Below are positions 1 through 6,897 of a stretch of 12,013 bases of DNA, one piece after another. The stretch spans positions 1 through 12,013 of the forward strand of contig VGML01000052.1 in the NCBI GenBank assembly GCA_016866415.1, given 5' to 3'. Position numbers and translations under genes: made by a program. Numbering within the stretch: the first letter of the stretch is position 1; each line of letters begins with the position of its first letter. Source of the DNA: Bacteroidota bacterium. GTDB lineage: Bacteria > Bacteroidota > Bacteroidia > Flavobacteriales_D > Crocinitomicaceae. The notes under the pieces were generated by a model. The model did no database searches. It saw only the letters and a program-made list of their open reading frames with translations, and was not told where the DNA came from.

Positions 1-293
1 TTATATAAGGCATCAAACTTCTCTGGTGAAAATCCAATATTAACATCGCGCCACCAAACGGCGTTTTCAGTAATTTCATCACGAACTATAAAACGATCTT
101 TAGGAGATCGCCCCGTGAATTCTCCTGTTTCAATAGCTAAAGCACCTGTATCGGTCAGTATACCCTCACCAGTAATGATACAGTCTTCAATAAGTTCAGA
201 ATGAGTTAGATTCCAAAATTGCGTTCCAAGGTTAGAAAGTCCTATCGATTTGTTTAGATCTGAATTAGACCCGTATTTTCCTGTTAAATCCAT
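1..293 (-). CDS. pckA: Phosphoenolpyruvate carboxykinase (ATP), N-terminal part, cut by the window edge
   Basis: The first 97 codons of an ATP-dependent PEP carboxykinase, the cytoplasmic gluconeogenic enzyme that converts oxaloacetate and ATP to PEP, CO2 and ADP. Reading leftward from ATG 293, the protein has the family pattern in order: FWNLTHSELIED, a GALAIETGEFTGRSPKDRF block at about residues 50-67, and WWRDVNIGFSPEKFDALY at about 80-97. Arg62 in the GRSPKD motif corresponds to the oxaloacetate-binding arginine of the family (known from E. coli PckA). The nucleotide-binding P-loop and metal site lie beyond the left edge. The frame is open to base 1. The GRSPKD motif and the WW..VN block together are distinctive of the ATP type and not the GTP type. 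It diverges from the serine hydrolase at 583. Confidence 0.93.
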   Translation of the reverse strand, partial: MDLTGKYGSNSDLNKSIGLSNLGTQFWNLTHSELIEDCIITGEGILTDTGALAIETGEFTGRSPKDRFIVRDEITENAVWWRDVNIGFSPEKFDALY

Positions 294-326
294 ATTAATT
301 TTGTTAGCAACAAGCTTTATACATTG

Positions 327-334
327 CAAAATTA
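327..334 (-). promoter_or_regulatory. Candidate -7 box for pckA
   Basis: On the minus strand the bases read TAATTTTG, a full match to the Bacteroidetes TAnnTTTG element, 33 bases upstream of the pckA ATG at 293. I see no TTG at the usual distance for a -33 box, so the call rests on the -7 match and its placement. Confidence 0.45.
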
Positions 335-447
335 ACCCTTAAGGAGCGATTGATCATTGATTTTACTTATATTTTTCTAACAAAGGTAAAGAAAGCTGTT
401 GAGAAAAAAAATGACCCAAAACAAAAAAAAAATTGTATATTAACCTT

Positions 448-464
448 AGTGTATTTTTTACACT
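448..464. promoter_or_regulatory. Inverted repeat AGTGTA-N5-TACACT, possible operator
   Basis: A perfect 6-base inverted repeat with an all-T spacer of 5 bases lies near the middle of the 289-base divergent region between pckA and the serine hydrolase. The half-site spacing of 11 bases suits a dimeric helix-turn-helix regulator. The regulator is unknown. A hairpin is less likely because the arms are short and there is no U-tract on either strand that fits a terminator. The rest of the region is AT-rich with no small gene that I can see. Confidence 0.3.
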
Positions 465-561
465 TAGTTGTTTGGATCATTATTTGTTCAGAATATTTAA
501 ATTAAATTATTATTGTTGATATCAGAATAGCGGAATAATAATATTAGTCGCATCTAACATA

Positions 562-569
562 TACCTTTG
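562..569 (+). promoter_or_regulatory. Candidate -7 box for the serine hydrolase gene
   Basis: TACCTTTG matches TAnnTTTG exactly and lies 13 bases before the ATG at 583, which implies a very short 5' leader. No convincing TTG -33 element is present upstream. Confidence 0.5.
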
Positions 570-582
570 TAAAAAAAGAATA

Positions 583-2481
583 ATGACTTTCAATATTAAA
601 AAACTAGGTCGATTTACAGCTGTTTTAGGCTTTATTTTACTTTTTTCTTTTTGTGTAGATAAAAAGAAATCACGATTAAAATTTGTCGATGCTCCAACAA
701 CGTGGTATTCCACCAGTTTAAAACACCTGAATGAACTAAAACATTTTGAACAAGCTACTGAATTCGAAAAGTCTATTGTTGCACTTAAAAATAAGGAATC
801 AATTCTTCCTTTTATGAACCTAAATATCAAAATCTCATTGCTAAGTATTGGTGGTGAATCAACGTTTTTTAGAGAGGGAATTGAATTATTTACTGATGTT
901 CATGCAATTCAAGTTCCATCGGTTAATTTATTAAACGATGAACAATTAAATTCATTCAAGTCTTCAAACTATATAATAATTGGTGTGCATGCAACCAAAC
1001 AAAACATCATTTTAGACTCGATTAATGAGACCCTGTTAAGAAAACTTCCAGCATCAACTAAAAAAATTCTTGTAGTATTTGGAGCAAGTGATTTTGTTAA
1101 TTCAATTGACTCTGAATATTTTGATGCAATAATACTCGGATTTGAAAATCATCAAATTGCTCAAAATCGTGTTGCTCAATTGTTATTCGGAGCAATTGGA
1201 ACAAATGCTAAAACCAAGAACAAACTGGATAAATTCCCTACAGACTCAGGATTGGAAATAAAATCCAATGGTCGGCTAAAATTTTCTACACCCGAGGAGG
1301 TAGGTATAGACCCATCCTATTTTAAGAAAATAGATGAAATAGCTCTAAATGGAATCAAAATGGGAGCCTACCCAGGCTGTCAAATCGCTGTAGCTATTGA
1401 CAACAAAATTATCTTTCGAAAGAGCTTTGGTACGCATACATATGACAACAAAGATGAATTGGTTAATAATGATGACCTATATGATATAGCATCAATAACT
1501 AAAATAGCAGCCTCTACCCTATTGGCGATGCATTTGAAATGGAAAAATGAGTTTGACTTGAATAAATCGCTCAGTGACTATATTCCAGAGGTAACTAAAA
1601 AAACAGCTTATGGTTCAATAGTCATTCGAGATATGATGGCACATCAAGCTGGTTTAACTCCTTTCATCCCATTTTACAAAAGGACGCTTAAAAATGGACA
1701 ACTTGATTCTGAAATTTATTCCACCATTCAAAAAGAAGGATATGATTTAAAAGTAGCCGATGGAATTTATATTAAACGAACTTATGTTGATAGTATTTAT
1801 AGACAAATCTTAGGAACCCCATTAGGCACAAAGAAATATGAATATTCAGATTTGTGCTATTATTTTACTCAAAAAATATTAGAAAAGCAGATTGGAAAAC
1901 GCCAAGATTTATTCCTTTTAGAGAATATCTACAAACCGATGGGATTAAGATATGCCCGTTATCTTCCTTTAAACTATTTCGAGAAATCACAGATAGTGCC
2001 AACTGAACGCGATATGGCCTTTCGCAAGCAATTGCTTCACGGAACTGTTCACGATCCAGGTGCAGCTATGCTGGGCGGAGTTGCTGGACATGCTGGGCTT
2101 TTCTGTAACGCAACTGATTTAGCAAGTATTATGCAATTATTTTTAAATAATGGAACATATGGTGGAATGCAGTTTTTTGATGAGAAAACGACTACCGAAT
2201 TTACAAAACAGCAATTCCCCGGTAACCGTCGAGGAGCAGGATTTGACAGACCAAATGCAAGCGGTGTAGGAACTTGTGACAATCTAGCTTCTGCTCAAAG
2301 CTTTGGACATTCGGGTTTTACTGGGACACTCGCATGGGCAGATCCAAAAGATAAAGTGATTTTTGTTTTTCTATCTAATCGAGTTCATCCAGATCAAGAT
2401 AACTGGAAGCTAAAAGATATGGGCATTCGCACGCAAATTCAGCATGTAGTTTACGAGGCAATTCAAGCAAGAAAAAAATAG
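583..2481 (+). CDS. Exported serine hydrolase: GH3 C-terminal-like domain joined to a beta-lactamase/PBP-fold domain, no GH3 barrel
   Basis: This 632-residue protein starts with a hydrophobic export signal (residues 8-23) ending at Cys24, but the -1 residue is Phe, so it is a poor lipobox and could be a membrane anchor instead. Residues ~58-225 match the C-terminal alpha/beta domain of glycoside hydrolase family 3: SIVALKNKESILPF near 64, LVVFGASDF near 163, and QLLFGAIG near 199. Residues ~235-630 form a class C beta-lactamase/penicillin-binding fold with S304-I-T-K307 (nucleophile and base), Y421-S-D423 and H576-S-G578, plus the conserved stretch HDPGAAMLGGVAGHAGLF at 490-507. In Bacteroidetes these two parts usually follow a full GH3 TIM barrel in proteins of roughly 1,000 residues. 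Here the barrel, with its catalytic Asp, is absent and nothing upstream encodes it. All three serine-hydrolase motifs are intact, so activity on peptidoglycan stem peptides, an ester or an amide is plausible. The substrate is unknown. Confidence 0.88.
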   Translation: MTFNIKKLGRFTAVLGFILLFSFCVDKKKSRLKFVDAPTTWYSTSLKHLNELKHFEQATEFEKSIVALKNKESILPFMNLNIKISLLSIGGESTFFREGIELFTDVHAIQVPSVNLLNDEQLNSFKSSNYIIIGVHATKQNIILDSINETLLRKLPASTKKILVVFGASDFVNSIDSEYFDAIILGFENHQIAQNRVAQLLFGAIGTNAKTKNKLDKFPTDSGLEIKSNGRLKFSTPEEVGIDPSYFKKIDEIALNGIKMGAYPGCQIAVAIDNKIIFRKSFGTHTYDNKDELVNNDDLYDIASITKIAASTLLAMHLKWKNEFDLNKSLSDYIPEVTKKTAYGSIVIRDMMAHQAGLTPFIPFYKRTLKNGQLDSEIYSTIQKEGYDLKVADGIYIKRTYVDSIYRQILGTPLGTKKYEYSDLCYYFTQKILEKQIGKRQDLFLLENIYKPMGLRYARYLPLNYFEKSQIVPTERDMAFRKQLLHGTVHDPGAAMLGGVAGHAGLFCNATDLASIMQLFLNNGTYGGMQFFDEKTTTEFTKQQFPGNRRGAGFDRPNASGVGTCDNLASAQSFGHSGFTGTLAWADPKDKVIFVFLSNRVHPDQDNWKLKDMGIRTQIQHVVYEAIQARKK

Positions 2482-2495
2482 GATTGAGCAGAAAA

Positions 2496-2837
2496 TTAAA
2501 TGATATTGATTGTATTTCCCCTCTTCGACTGGTTGTGATCAAGAAGCATTTGTTTGATTTTCTCTGCATCACTTTTTGATAAACAATATGCTGAGGCAGA
2601 TCCTCCAACCACTTTGATATGAATGTCGGCGCCAACAAAATGTTCATCAATCGTAATATTTCGAACATATTTGAATGCTATTACTTGTTCGTCAACACCG
2701 ATCATAATTTTATTGCGCTTTCGAATAGTAATAGTCTCTTCATCCAAGTCAATTATTATTCTCCACGGATTTAGCACGTGTGCACCTTTTCCATTCATAA
2801 TAAGCGCATTAGACGCTGAAGCTGTTTCAAATCTCAT
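2496..2837 (-). CDS. Small protein resembling a bacterial PH-like domain
   Basis: The 113-residue protein has no signal peptide or membrane segment, so it is probably cytoplasmic. Residues ~26-80 alternate as short strands (WRIIIDLDEETITIRKRNKI, then VIAFKYVRNITIDEH, then ADIHIKVVGG), and residues 88-100 (KSDAEKIKQMLLDH) form a closing amphipathic helix. Six or seven strands capped by a C-terminal helix is the plan of bacterial PH-like domains. That assignment is inferred from the pattern and not from a recognised motif. The gene starts 11 bases after the 17-residue repeat gene, so the two are probably co-transcribed. It converges on the serine hydrolase with 14 bases between the stop codons. 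The function is unknown. Confidence 0.7.
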   Translation of the reverse strand: MRFETASASNALIMNGKGAHVLNPWRIIIDLDEETITIRKRNKIMIGVDEQVIAFKYVRNITIDEHFVGADIHIKVVGGSASAYCLSKSDAEKIKQMLLDHNQSKRGNTINII

Positions 2838-2848
2838 CTTTAACGTTT

Positions 2849-3100
2849 TTAATTTACTACTACTCGACCATTTGGTTTTTCATACCATCCTTTACCGGGC
2901 GGTATAGCGACAACTCGACCATCTCTACCTTCTCGCCAACCATAGCCACTTTTAATTTCAATAACTCGACCATCTCTACCTTCTCGCCAAGAACTCGTGG
3001 GCGCGTATTTGACAACTCGACCGTCTCGACCTTCACGCCAGTAATATCCGTCAGGAATAGTGACCACTTTTCCATCCTGACCTCTTCTCCAATATGACAT
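2849..3100 (-). CDS. 83-residue protein of five 17-residue WREGRDGRVV-type repeats
   Basis: Almost the whole protein is a tandem repeat. Each unit has Trp, then a basic/acidic stretch, Gly, Asp-Gly-Arg/Lys-Val-Val/Ile, then a variable linker of about 7 residues ending near Gly. The first copy (WRRGQDGKVV) and the last (WYEKPNGRVV) are the most divergent, and the three central copies read WREGRDGRV identically. Central copies differ at the DNA level only by synonymous changes (for example CGT/CGA, CGA/AGA and GAC/GAT in two adjacent units), which is strong evidence that this frame is translated and under selection. I chose ATG 3100 (MSYWRRG) over an in-frame TTG at 3121. There is no signal peptide. 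The short Trp/Gly-rich strands suggest a beta-repeat or binding fibre-like structure, but I recognise no family. The PH-like gene follows after 11 bases. Confidence 0.75.
   Translation of the reverse strand: MSYWRRGQDGKVVTIPDGYYWREGRDGRVVKYAPTSSWREGRDGRVIEIKSGYGWREGRDGRVVAIPPGKGWYEKPNGRVVVN
2861..3091 (-). repeat. In-frame tandem repeat, period 51 bases, about 4.5 units
   Basis: Units begin at 2861, 2912, 2963, 3014 and 3065, with an exact 51-base step. The 28-base stretches at 2912-2939 and 2963-2990 are identical. The unit at 3014 differs from these at three positions over 27 bases, all synonymous. The outer two units are degenerate. The array is the coding core of the repeat protein. It arose by tandem duplication and is not a CRISPR. 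Confidence 0.92.
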
Positions 3101-3143
3101 CTTACTTATTGATTTATTCAAACTAATTTACAAAATTTTCACT

Positions 3144-3188
3144 AAAAAATATAAAACTCCCATTAAAATAATTAATAGGAGTTTTATA
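3144..3188 (-). terminator. Intrinsic terminator of the M16 operon
   Basis: On the minus strand, TATAAAACTCC (3188-3178) pairs perfectly with GGAGTTTTATA (3160-3150). After one mismatch the stem continues as ATTAA/TTAAT around an AATAA loop. Six T residues (3149-3144) follow at once. It lies 22 bases past the stop codon of the second M16 gene and before the repeat gene, separating the two transcription units. Confidence 0.85.
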
Positions 3189-3210
3189 AACTAATTGAGA
3201 ACGAAATTCG

Positions 3211-5295
3211 TTAATCCTTGAAATCCTTTAAGTCAATTTTTTCATTGACCACCATTTTGGAAACTTTTCCAGAGAAAGTCATTTCTCCAAACGACATTGA
3301 CATCGAATGTGGAAATAAAATTCCACCAACGTCTTTATAATCTCCTAATACATTTGTTGATTCAATTGTTTCATCTCCCTGTTTTCTTATTGAAACCGAT
3401 TTTTCTTTTAAGAAAGTTGTTTTGTTGAAGTAATCGTAAGATTCCGAAGAATCCTCAACTGTTTTTACTACATAGAAGTCTATTCCGTTTTGATTTTCGA
3501 CACCAATCAAATCATAGTTGGTTCCATTTTTCGCATAATTCATCTCAGGGAAAAGACCACTTGACTTTTTCTTTGAAGCCATCTCTTGAGAAGTCATTTC
3601 TTTTTTACCAGCTTGCATGTTGTATGTAAATCCTGACTTTCCATCGTAAAATGACTTTTGAAATACCATCCCTTGACCTTCCATCTTCTGCGCTTCAGTT
3701 TCAGGAGCCATCCAATAATCTGACATTTTTAAAGGAATCGGAATTTTAGCTGAAGACAAATCCGTTACGCGCTCGTAGGATTTAATTTTTTTCAACTTCT
3801 TAGAAAGTTCTTTCTTACTTTTCGTTTGAGTAACCGCATATATATAATTGTCGATCAATTGTTCCTTGGAAATATCAGCTTTTTTCATTTCCTTCACTTC
3901 GTTTCCAAAAGCATCGAATAATTCGATTTTACCATCTGAATCAAATTTCTTCAATTTGTCAATAATTTCCTCATTACCAACAACAACGATATTACAGTTT
4001 TTAGATGTGAAATATTGTTGAGCCATATCCAAAACATCTTGCTTATTAACGGACTCCAATCGTTGCAGATAATTCCTGTAATAGTCTTTTGGTAATTTAT
4101 TCTTAATAATATTCAGAGCGAAACGGGCAATTGTTTGTGGATTTTCCAATGAAATTGCAAATTTCCCATTCATGGTAGATTTGGTTAAATTTAACTCTTC
4201 ATCCTTTACGAATTCGGTTGTTATTTTTTCAAATTCACTTAAAATTTGTGTGACTGCAGAATCAGTTACAGCATTCCTAAAATTACCTCCTGCTGACAAC
4301 CAAGCTCCATCATCTTGGATATTAAGTGAAGAATAACAACCATATGTGTATGCTTTATCTTCACGAAGATTTTGCATCAAACGAGTACCAAAACCACCTC
4401 CTCCAAAAATGTTATTTAAAACTGTCAATGGCAACTGATTTTTATCTCCTTGCATTATTTTCACAGGGAAAGTTACGTAAACAACTGACTGAACAGCACC
4501 TGGTTTCTTTACAAAGACAACGCGATTTCCTTTTGAAAAATTACCCGCATCAAAACGATTTTCTAAAGCGCCTTCTCCTGACCAAGACCCGAAATACTTA
4601 TTCAACAATTCTTCCGTTTGTTGACGCGTAATGTCTCCAACCACCACCAAATAACTACCTTTTGGAGTGAAACTAGTTTTGAAATAATTAACTACATCTT
4701 CACGCGTGATGTTATTCAGGGTTGCCTCAGTCATAACGTCGCTGTATGGATGATTCGGAAAGTTGACTTTTACAACGGCATTTTGAGCCATGGTGTTTGC
4801 ATCTGATTTCGCTGACATCAAAGCATTTTCGTTTTGTTTTTTAATTCGATCAAACTCAGACTGAGGAAAATTGGCATTTATTAATACATCTGACATCAAG
4901 GATAATCCTTTATCAACGTGTTTTGTTAAACAAGAAAGAAACATCGAATTTTTATCTGCTGATAAAGAGGCTCCGATATAATCGATTTCCTTATCTAATT
5001 GATCCTTTGAACGATTATTAGTTCCAGACATAATTAAAGAACCTGACATTTCAGAAAGACCAGCTTTAGTGCCTTCCATTCGTGAGTCGGACCCCATGCT
5101 TAGATCAAAGGAAACTTTCGGAATTTTATGGTTTTCAGAGAGAATAACTGTTATTCCATTTGCCGTTGTAAACACTTCAGATTCTTTCAAATCATTTTCT
5201 TTTTGAGGCGCAGGAGAGGGCATCACAGAACGATCCAATTGTGCTTGAACGAATCCCGTGAAAAGTATAATTGAGCTTAAAATTAACTTTTTCAT
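3211..5295 (-). CDS. M16 peptidase, substrate-binding (non-zinc) subunit with C-terminal LolA-like domain
   Basis: This 694-residue exported protein has a Sec signal peptide (residues 1-19, MKKLILSSII... ending VQAQ). I chose ATG 5295 over the upstream ATG at 5343 because the signal begins there and the gene then starts 10 bases after its partner's stop. Residues ~40-455 form the two-domain M16 fold. At the zinc site, HxxEH is replaced by EMSGS (82-86), so it cannot bind zinc in the usual way. The C-terminal half has GGGGFGTRL (298-306) and the substrate-binding pair Arg311...Tyr318 in REDKAYTY, spaced as in insulysin. Residues ~478-694 (IDNYIYAV, then FYDGKSGFTYN, YDLIGVENQNGIDFYVV, GDYKDVGGILFPHSM and a final NEKIDLKDF) resemble LolA/lipoprotein-sorting-type domains fused to M16 proteins in Bacteroidetes. 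It probably pairs with the upstream zinc subunit in the periplasm or at the outer membrane. The substrates are unknown. Confidence 0.9.
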   Translation of the reverse strand: MKKLILSSIILFTGFVQAQLDRSVMPSPAPQKENDLKESEVFTTANGITVILSENHKIPKVSFDLSMGSDSRMEGTKAGLSEMSGSLIMSGTNNRSKDQLDKEIDYIGASLSADKNSMFLSCLTKHVDKGLSLMSDVLINANFPQSEFDRIKKQNENALMSAKSDANTMAQNAVVKVNFPNHPYSDVMTEATLNNITREDVVNYFKTSFTPKGSYLVVVGDITRQQTEELLNKYFGSWSGEGALENRFDAGNFSKGNRVVFVKKPGAVQSVVYVTFPVKIMQGDKNQLPLTVLNNIFGGGGFGTRLMQNLREDKAYTYGCYSSLNIQDDGAWLSAGGNFRNAVTDSAVTQILSEFEKITTEFVKDEELNLTKSTMNGKFAISLENPQTIARFALNIIKNKLPKDYYRNYLQRLESVNKQDVLDMAQQYFTSKNCNIVVVGNEEIIDKLKKFDSDGKIELFDAFGNEVKEMKKADISKEQLIDNYIYAVTQTKSKKELSKKLKKIKSYERVTDLSSAKIPIPLKMSDYWMAPETEAQKMEGQGMVFQKSFYDGKSGFTYNMQAGKKEMTSQEMASKKKSSGLFPEMNYAKNGTNYDLIGVENQNGIDFYVVKTVEDSSESYDYFNKTTFLKEKSVSIRKQGDETIESTNVLGDYKDVGGILFPHSMSMSFGEMTFSGKVSKMVVNEKIDLKDFKD

Positions 5296-5305
5296 GACTT
5301 TCAAA

Positions 5306-6769
5306 TTATTTTTTTGGTAAATAGTGAAGAATGACACGTGCATCCTGTGTTAGGTATTTCTTAGCGACACGTTGAATGTCCTCACGCGACACTTTCATAT
5401 AATTGTTCAGAAGCGTATTCACACGATCAGCGCTTCCGTAATAAACGCTATTATCAGCAAGATTCTCAGCAATTCCAGCGACAGTCGAATTGGCACTAAC
5501 AAGATCATTTTCAAATTTGTTTCTTGCTTTTTGAAATTCATCTTCTGAAATCAATTCGTTTTTAATCAACTCAATTTGCGCATCGAATTCAGCTTGAATT
5601 GCATCCAACTCCACTCCATTTGATGCAATTGCTGCAAAAATTTCAACACCTGCGTCTTCCAAAGCGAAATTAAATGAGAACGCAAACGTTGCCATTTCCT
5701 TCTTTTCTACAATGGTTTTATTGATTCGAGAACTACTTCCACCTGAAAGAACTTCATTCAACATTTCCAAAGCATACGAATCTTCACTGCGTTGTTCAGG
5801 TAATTTATACCCCATAAAAAGAGCAGGTAATTGAATATTATCATAAACTACATCTTTAATAACACCATTCATTGGAGTCCGGTCTTTTTCGGTTCGTTTA
5901 ATTTCAATCAGTTTGGACGTCAATGAAGCAATCAATTTCTTAGCAGCTGGATCTTTTGAATTTAGAAAATCTTTCTTGTCAAATTTAGATTTTGAAATTC
6001 CATATCGTTTTTCGAAGTCAGCATCAGTTTGAGCAATAAAATCCCGATATAACGTAATTGCTTGTCCTTTCGGCATTGAAGCGAAATACTTGTCAATCCA
6101 TTTTTTAGTTTGAGCCATATCCAAATCTCCAGCAATTGATAAAGTTGCATTTGACGGAACATAATACGTTTTGTAGAAATTGATGTAATCTTCTTCCTGC
6201 GCAGCGTCTAAGTGCTCCATACTTCCGATAGGTACCCAGTTGTAAGGATGACTCGGAAATGCCCGTTTAAACATTTCTGTTAAAAATGAAGCATAAGGCT
6301 GATTATCAACTCGCTGACGTTTTTCTTCTTTCACAACACTACGTTGCGTTTCGATTCCTTTGATATCAACTTTTGCATGAAGCATTCGCTCACTTTCCAA
6401 CCACAAGCCTAATTCTAACTGATTTGAAGGAAGAATTTCATAGTAATATGTTCTATCCTGAGATGTATTCGCATTCAACACTCCTCCATTTTTCTCAACC
6501 AATTCACTGTACTTCCCTCGCCCGATATTTTCAGATCCCTCGAACAATAAATGCTCGAAAAAGTGAGCAAAACCCGTTCTATCGGGATTTTCATTTTTAG
6601 ATCCAACATGATATAAAACGGAAACAGCAACAATTGGCGTTGAATGTTCCTCGTGCAGAATAACGTGAATGCCATTTGGCAAATCATACTCCACGAACTC
6701 AATTTTCTTTTGTGAAAAGACACTTAAGTTTACCAAAAGCACCAATCCAAATAATTTAACTTTTCTCAT
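5306..6769 (-). CDS. M16 zinc peptidase, catalytic subunit
   Basis: This 487-residue protein has a signal peptide (about residues 1-19, ending VFSQ) and two M16 halves. The inverted zinc motif H69-F-F-E72-H73 supplies two zinc ligands and the catalytic Glu. Glu149 in VVKEEKR, 76 residues after His73, fits the third ligand. The C-terminal half keeps GGSSSRIN (343-350), but the substrate-binding Arg/Tyr pair is replaced by Glu355 and Phe362. That fits a division of labour with the next gene, which has the pair but lacks the zinc site. The same arrangement is known for M16B heterodimers such as mitochondrial processing peptidase and a Sphingomonas pair. Between the halves lies an unusually long, lysine-rich segment (about 236-304). 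This is the first gene of the operon and diverges from the repeat/NlpC pair. Confidence 0.93.
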   Translation of the reverse strand: MRKVKLFGLVLLVNLSVFSQKKIEFVEYDLPNGIHVILHEEHSTPIVAVSVLYHVGSKNENPDRTGFAHFFEHLLFEGSENIGRGKYSELVEKNGGVLNANTSQDRTYYYEILPSNQLELGLWLESERMLHAKVDIKGIETQRSVVKEEKRQRVDNQPYASFLTEMFKRAFPSHPYNWVPIGSMEHLDAAQEEDYINFYKTYYVPSNATLSIAGDLDMAQTKKWIDKYFASMPKGQAITLYRDFIAQTDADFEKRYGISKSKFDKKDFLNSKDPAAKKLIASLTSKLIEIKRTEKDRTPMNGVIKDVVYDNIQLPALFMGYKLPEQRSEDSYALEMLNEVLSGGSSSRINKTIVEKKEMATFAFSFNFALEDAGVEIFAAIASNGVELDAIQAEFDAQIELIKNELISEDEFQKARNKFENDLVSANSTVAGIAENLADNSVYYGSADRVNTLLNNYMKVSREDIQRVAKKYLTQDARVILHYLPKK

Positions 6770-6787
6770 TTTTTGATTTTTGCGTCA

Positions 6788-6795
6788 CTAAGGTA
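6788..6795 (-). promoter_or_regulatory. Weak candidate -7 box for the M16 operon
   Basis: On the minus strand the bases read TACCTTAG, one mismatch from TAnnTTTG, 18 bases before the ATG at 6769. No TTG is found at a proper distance. It is the best match in the 128-base divergent region on this strand, but it is weak. Confidence 0.25.
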
Positions 6796-6861
6796 ACTCA
6801 GAAAATTGAAATACGAATCACAAAATGACATGTGGTTAGTAATTGAAATAAAAGGAAGTAA

Positions 6862-6892
6862 TTGAATATGGTCTGAAATTTGATTATTTTTG
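6862..6892 (+). promoter_or_regulatory. Bacteroidetes-type promoter, nearly leaderless, for the repeat/NlpC operon
   Basis: TTG (6862-6864), a 20-base spacer, then TATTTTTG (6885-6892) match the TTG-N17-23-TAnnTTTG consensus fully. The ATG at 6898 is only 5 bases past the -7 box, so transcription would begin at or next to the start codon. The promoter covers an in-frame TTG at 6880, so that codon is not the start. Confidence 0.65.
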
Positions 6893-6897
6893 AATAT

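Noticed and set aside
294..582. Remnant of a GH3 barrel upstream of the truncated hydrolase
   Set aside because: The region holds only AT-rich non-coding sequence, and its reading frames carry no GH3 motif.
522..830. Minus-strand open frame over the start of the serine hydrolase
   Set aside because: It overlaps the signal and GH3-like coding region and the upstream promoter, and has no recognisable feature.
2860..3075. Second open frame across the same repeats
   Set aside because: The repeats make any frame open here. The frame at 2849-3100 has Trp/Gly/Asp conservation and synonymous differences; this one does not.
2861..3091. Regular 51-base repeats as a possible CRISPR or non-coding minisatellite
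   Set aside because: The period is continuous with no unique spacers, and the copies differ at synonymous codon positions in one frame, so it is a coding repeat.
3098..3121. TTG 3121 as start of the repeat protein
   Set aside because: An in-frame ATG at 3100 directly precedes the first repeat, and the extra residues have no role I can see.
4326..4631. Plus-strand open frame inside the second M16 gene
   Set aside because: It is antisense to strongly conserved M16 coding sequence, with no signal, motif or promoter of its own.
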